DNA of 8,059 bases from Bordetella parapertussis (GTDB lineage Bacteria > Pseudomonadota > Gammaproteobacteria > Burkholderiales > Burkholderiaceae_C): contig CAMDJS010000093.1 of NCBI GenBank assembly GCA_945900685.1, forward strand, positions 1 through 8,059, given 5' to 3'. The first letter of the stretch is position 1, and the number at the start of each line of letters is the position of its first letter. Shown piece after piece: positions 6,970 to 8,059 of the stretch. Both the position numbers and the translations under genes were made by a program. A model generated the notes under the pieces. That model saw only the letters and a program-made list of their open reading frames with translations. It did not search any database and was not told the origin of the DNA.

Positions 6970-8059
6970 AAACGCACTTCAATTTAGAGCCGATTGAAAA
7001 AGCCAGCGTGGATGAACTGCGCGCCTTGCAGTTAAAGCGTTTGAAAGCCAGCCTGATACACGCTTACGACAACTCACCTGTCTACCGCGCTAAGTTTGAT
7101 GCCGCCGGTGTGCATCCGGATGACTGCAAAAGTTTGTCAGATCTGGCGAAATTTCCGTTCACCACCAAAGTCGATTTGCGCGACAGCTATCCGTTCGGTA
7201 TGTTTGCCGTACCGCGTGACAAACTCGCGCGCATTCATGCATCCAGTGGTACCACCGGCAAACCCACCGTGGTCGGCTACACCTTGAACGACATTGACAC
7301 TTGGTCGCAGTGCGTGGCGCGCAGCATTCGCGCAGCGGGTGCTCGCCCAGGCGACACGGTACACATCAGCTACGGTTATGGTTTGTTTACCGGCGGCTTG
7401 GGCGCGCATTACGGCGCAGAAAAACTCGGCCTGACCGTGGTGCCGTTCGGCGGCGGACAAACCGAGCGCCAAGTGCAATTGATCAATGACTTCAAACCCG
7501 ACATCATCATGGTCACGCCAAGTTACATGCTGGCGCTGGCAGATGAGTTTGAGCGCCAAGGTTTGTCAGCGCGTGACAGCAGTTTGCGTATTGGTATCTT
7601 CGGTGCCGAGCCTTGGACGAACGACATGCGCTTGAACATCGAACAACGCATGGGCATAGACGCAGTGGATATTTACGGCTTGTCTGAAGTGATTGGCCCC
7701 GGTGTGGCCAGCGAGTGTGTGGAAACCAAAGACGGCCCGACCATTTGGGAAGACCATTTCTTTCCTGAAATCATCCACCCTGACACAGGCGAACCCGTGG
7801 CCGATGGCGAGTGGGGTGAACTGGTGTTCACCAGTTTGACCAAAGAAGCCATGCCCATCATCCGCTACCGCACGCGCGACCTCACGCGTTTGTTACCGGG
7901 CACAGCGCGTACCATGCGGCGCATGGAAAAAATCACCGGACGCAGCGACGACATGATGATTGTGCGCGGCGTGAATGTGTTTCCCACGCAGATTGAAGAA
8001 CTGATATTGCGACAACCCGCGTTGAGTGCGCATTACCAGTGCGTGTTGAGCAAAGAAGG
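6966..8059 (+). CDS. paaK: Phenylacetate-CoA ligase, 3'-truncated by window edge
   Basis: First enzyme of aerobic phenylacetate breakdown: joins phenylacetate to CoA using ATP, giving AMP and pyrophosphate, in the cytoplasm. The frame is open from 6966 to the last base, 364 codons plus two bases. The family is about 430-440 residues, so roughly 70 C-terminal residues lie outside. The sequence is PaaK-type rather than FadD-type: P-loop SSGTTGKPTVVGYT (93-106), SYGYGLFTGGLGAHYGAE (135-152), FGAEPW (212-217), YGLSEVIGPGVASEC (237-251), WEDHFFPEI (261-269), IRYRTRDLT (299-307) and GRSDDMMIVRGVNVFPTQ (325-342). The ATG overlaps the paaI stop (ATGA) and has an AGGTGG upstream. The expected C-terminal lysine cannot be checked. 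The paaABCDE oxygenase genes commonly lie near paaK in such clusters and may follow downstream. Confidence 0.96.
   Translation, partial: MKTHFNLEPIEKASVDELRALQLKRLKASLIHAYDNSPVYRAKFDAAGVHPDDCKSLSDLAKFPFTTKVDLRDSYPFGMFAVPRDKLARIHASSGTTGKPTVVGYTLNDIDTWSQCVARSIRAAGARPGDTVHISYGYGLFTGGLGAHYGAEKLGLTVVPFGGGQTERQVQLINDFKPDIIMVTPSYMLALADEFERQGLSARDSSLRIGIFGAEPWTNDMRLNIEQRMGIDAVDIYGLSEVIGPGVASECVETKDGPTIWEDHFFPEIIHPDTGEPVADGEWGELVFTSLTKEAMPIIRYRTRDLTRLLPGTARTMRRMEKITGRSDDMMIVRGVNVFPTQIEELILRQPALSAHYQCVLSKE

Noticed and set aside
1..8059. Mobile elements, CRISPR arrays, tRNA or other RNA genes, horizontally acquired defence system
   Set aside because: No repeat-spacer pattern, transposase, integrase, tRNA cloverleaf or composition break was seen; nearly every base is accounted for by housekeeping or catabolic genes.

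Overview
The window reads as ordinary chromosomal DNA from a betaproteobacterium. Order Burkholderiales is likely and a Comamonadaceae-like genome is plausible, judged from the protein sequences and gene content alone; no marker gene allows a firm assignment. The DNA is densely coding. There are six genes: two run off the window edges, and the rest sit in two compact operons. I see no rRNA, tRNA, CRISPR array, insertion sequence or phage gene.

Layout. Positions 1-2121 (+) hold the 3' three quarters of polA (DNA polymerase I): the end of the 5'-nuclease domain, then intact proofreading and polymerase domains. A 73-bp convergent gap with one weak hairpin follows. Positions 5639 down to 2195 (-) form a three-gene operon: a crotonase-family enoyl-CoA hydratase, a membrane-anchored alpha/beta hydrolase and a medium/long-chain type acyl-CoA ligase. 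The first gap is 23 bp and the last two genes share a 4-bp ATGA overlap. A 93-bp divergent promoter region (5640-5732) separates this from a second operon on the + strand, 5733 to the window end: paaG (ring-epoxide isomerase), paaI (thioesterase) and paaK (phenylacetate-CoA ligase, cut off at the right edge). paaG and paaI are 1 bp apart, and paaI and paaK share an ATGA overlap.

How the genes work together. The + strand operon belongs to the aerobic phenylacetyl-CoA pathway. PaaK activates phenylacetate, PaaG isomerises the 1,2-epoxide made by the PaaABCE oxygenase (not in view, probably downstream), and PaaI rescues CoA from dead-end hydroxyphenylacetyl-CoA esters. The pathway also needs a hydratase (PaaF) for its beta-oxidation end. 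The head-to-head enoyl-CoA hydratase gene is a reasonable candidate for that step, although its sequence equally fits a general short-chain hydratase. The hydrolase and ligase beside it suggest a route from an ester or thioester to a free acid and then an acyl-CoA; the substrate cannot be read from the sequence.

I did not find a new biological system. The parts most worth a second look are the coupled hydrolase-ligase pair with its unusual nucleophile elbow, and the very compact divergent promoter between the two acyl-CoA operons.
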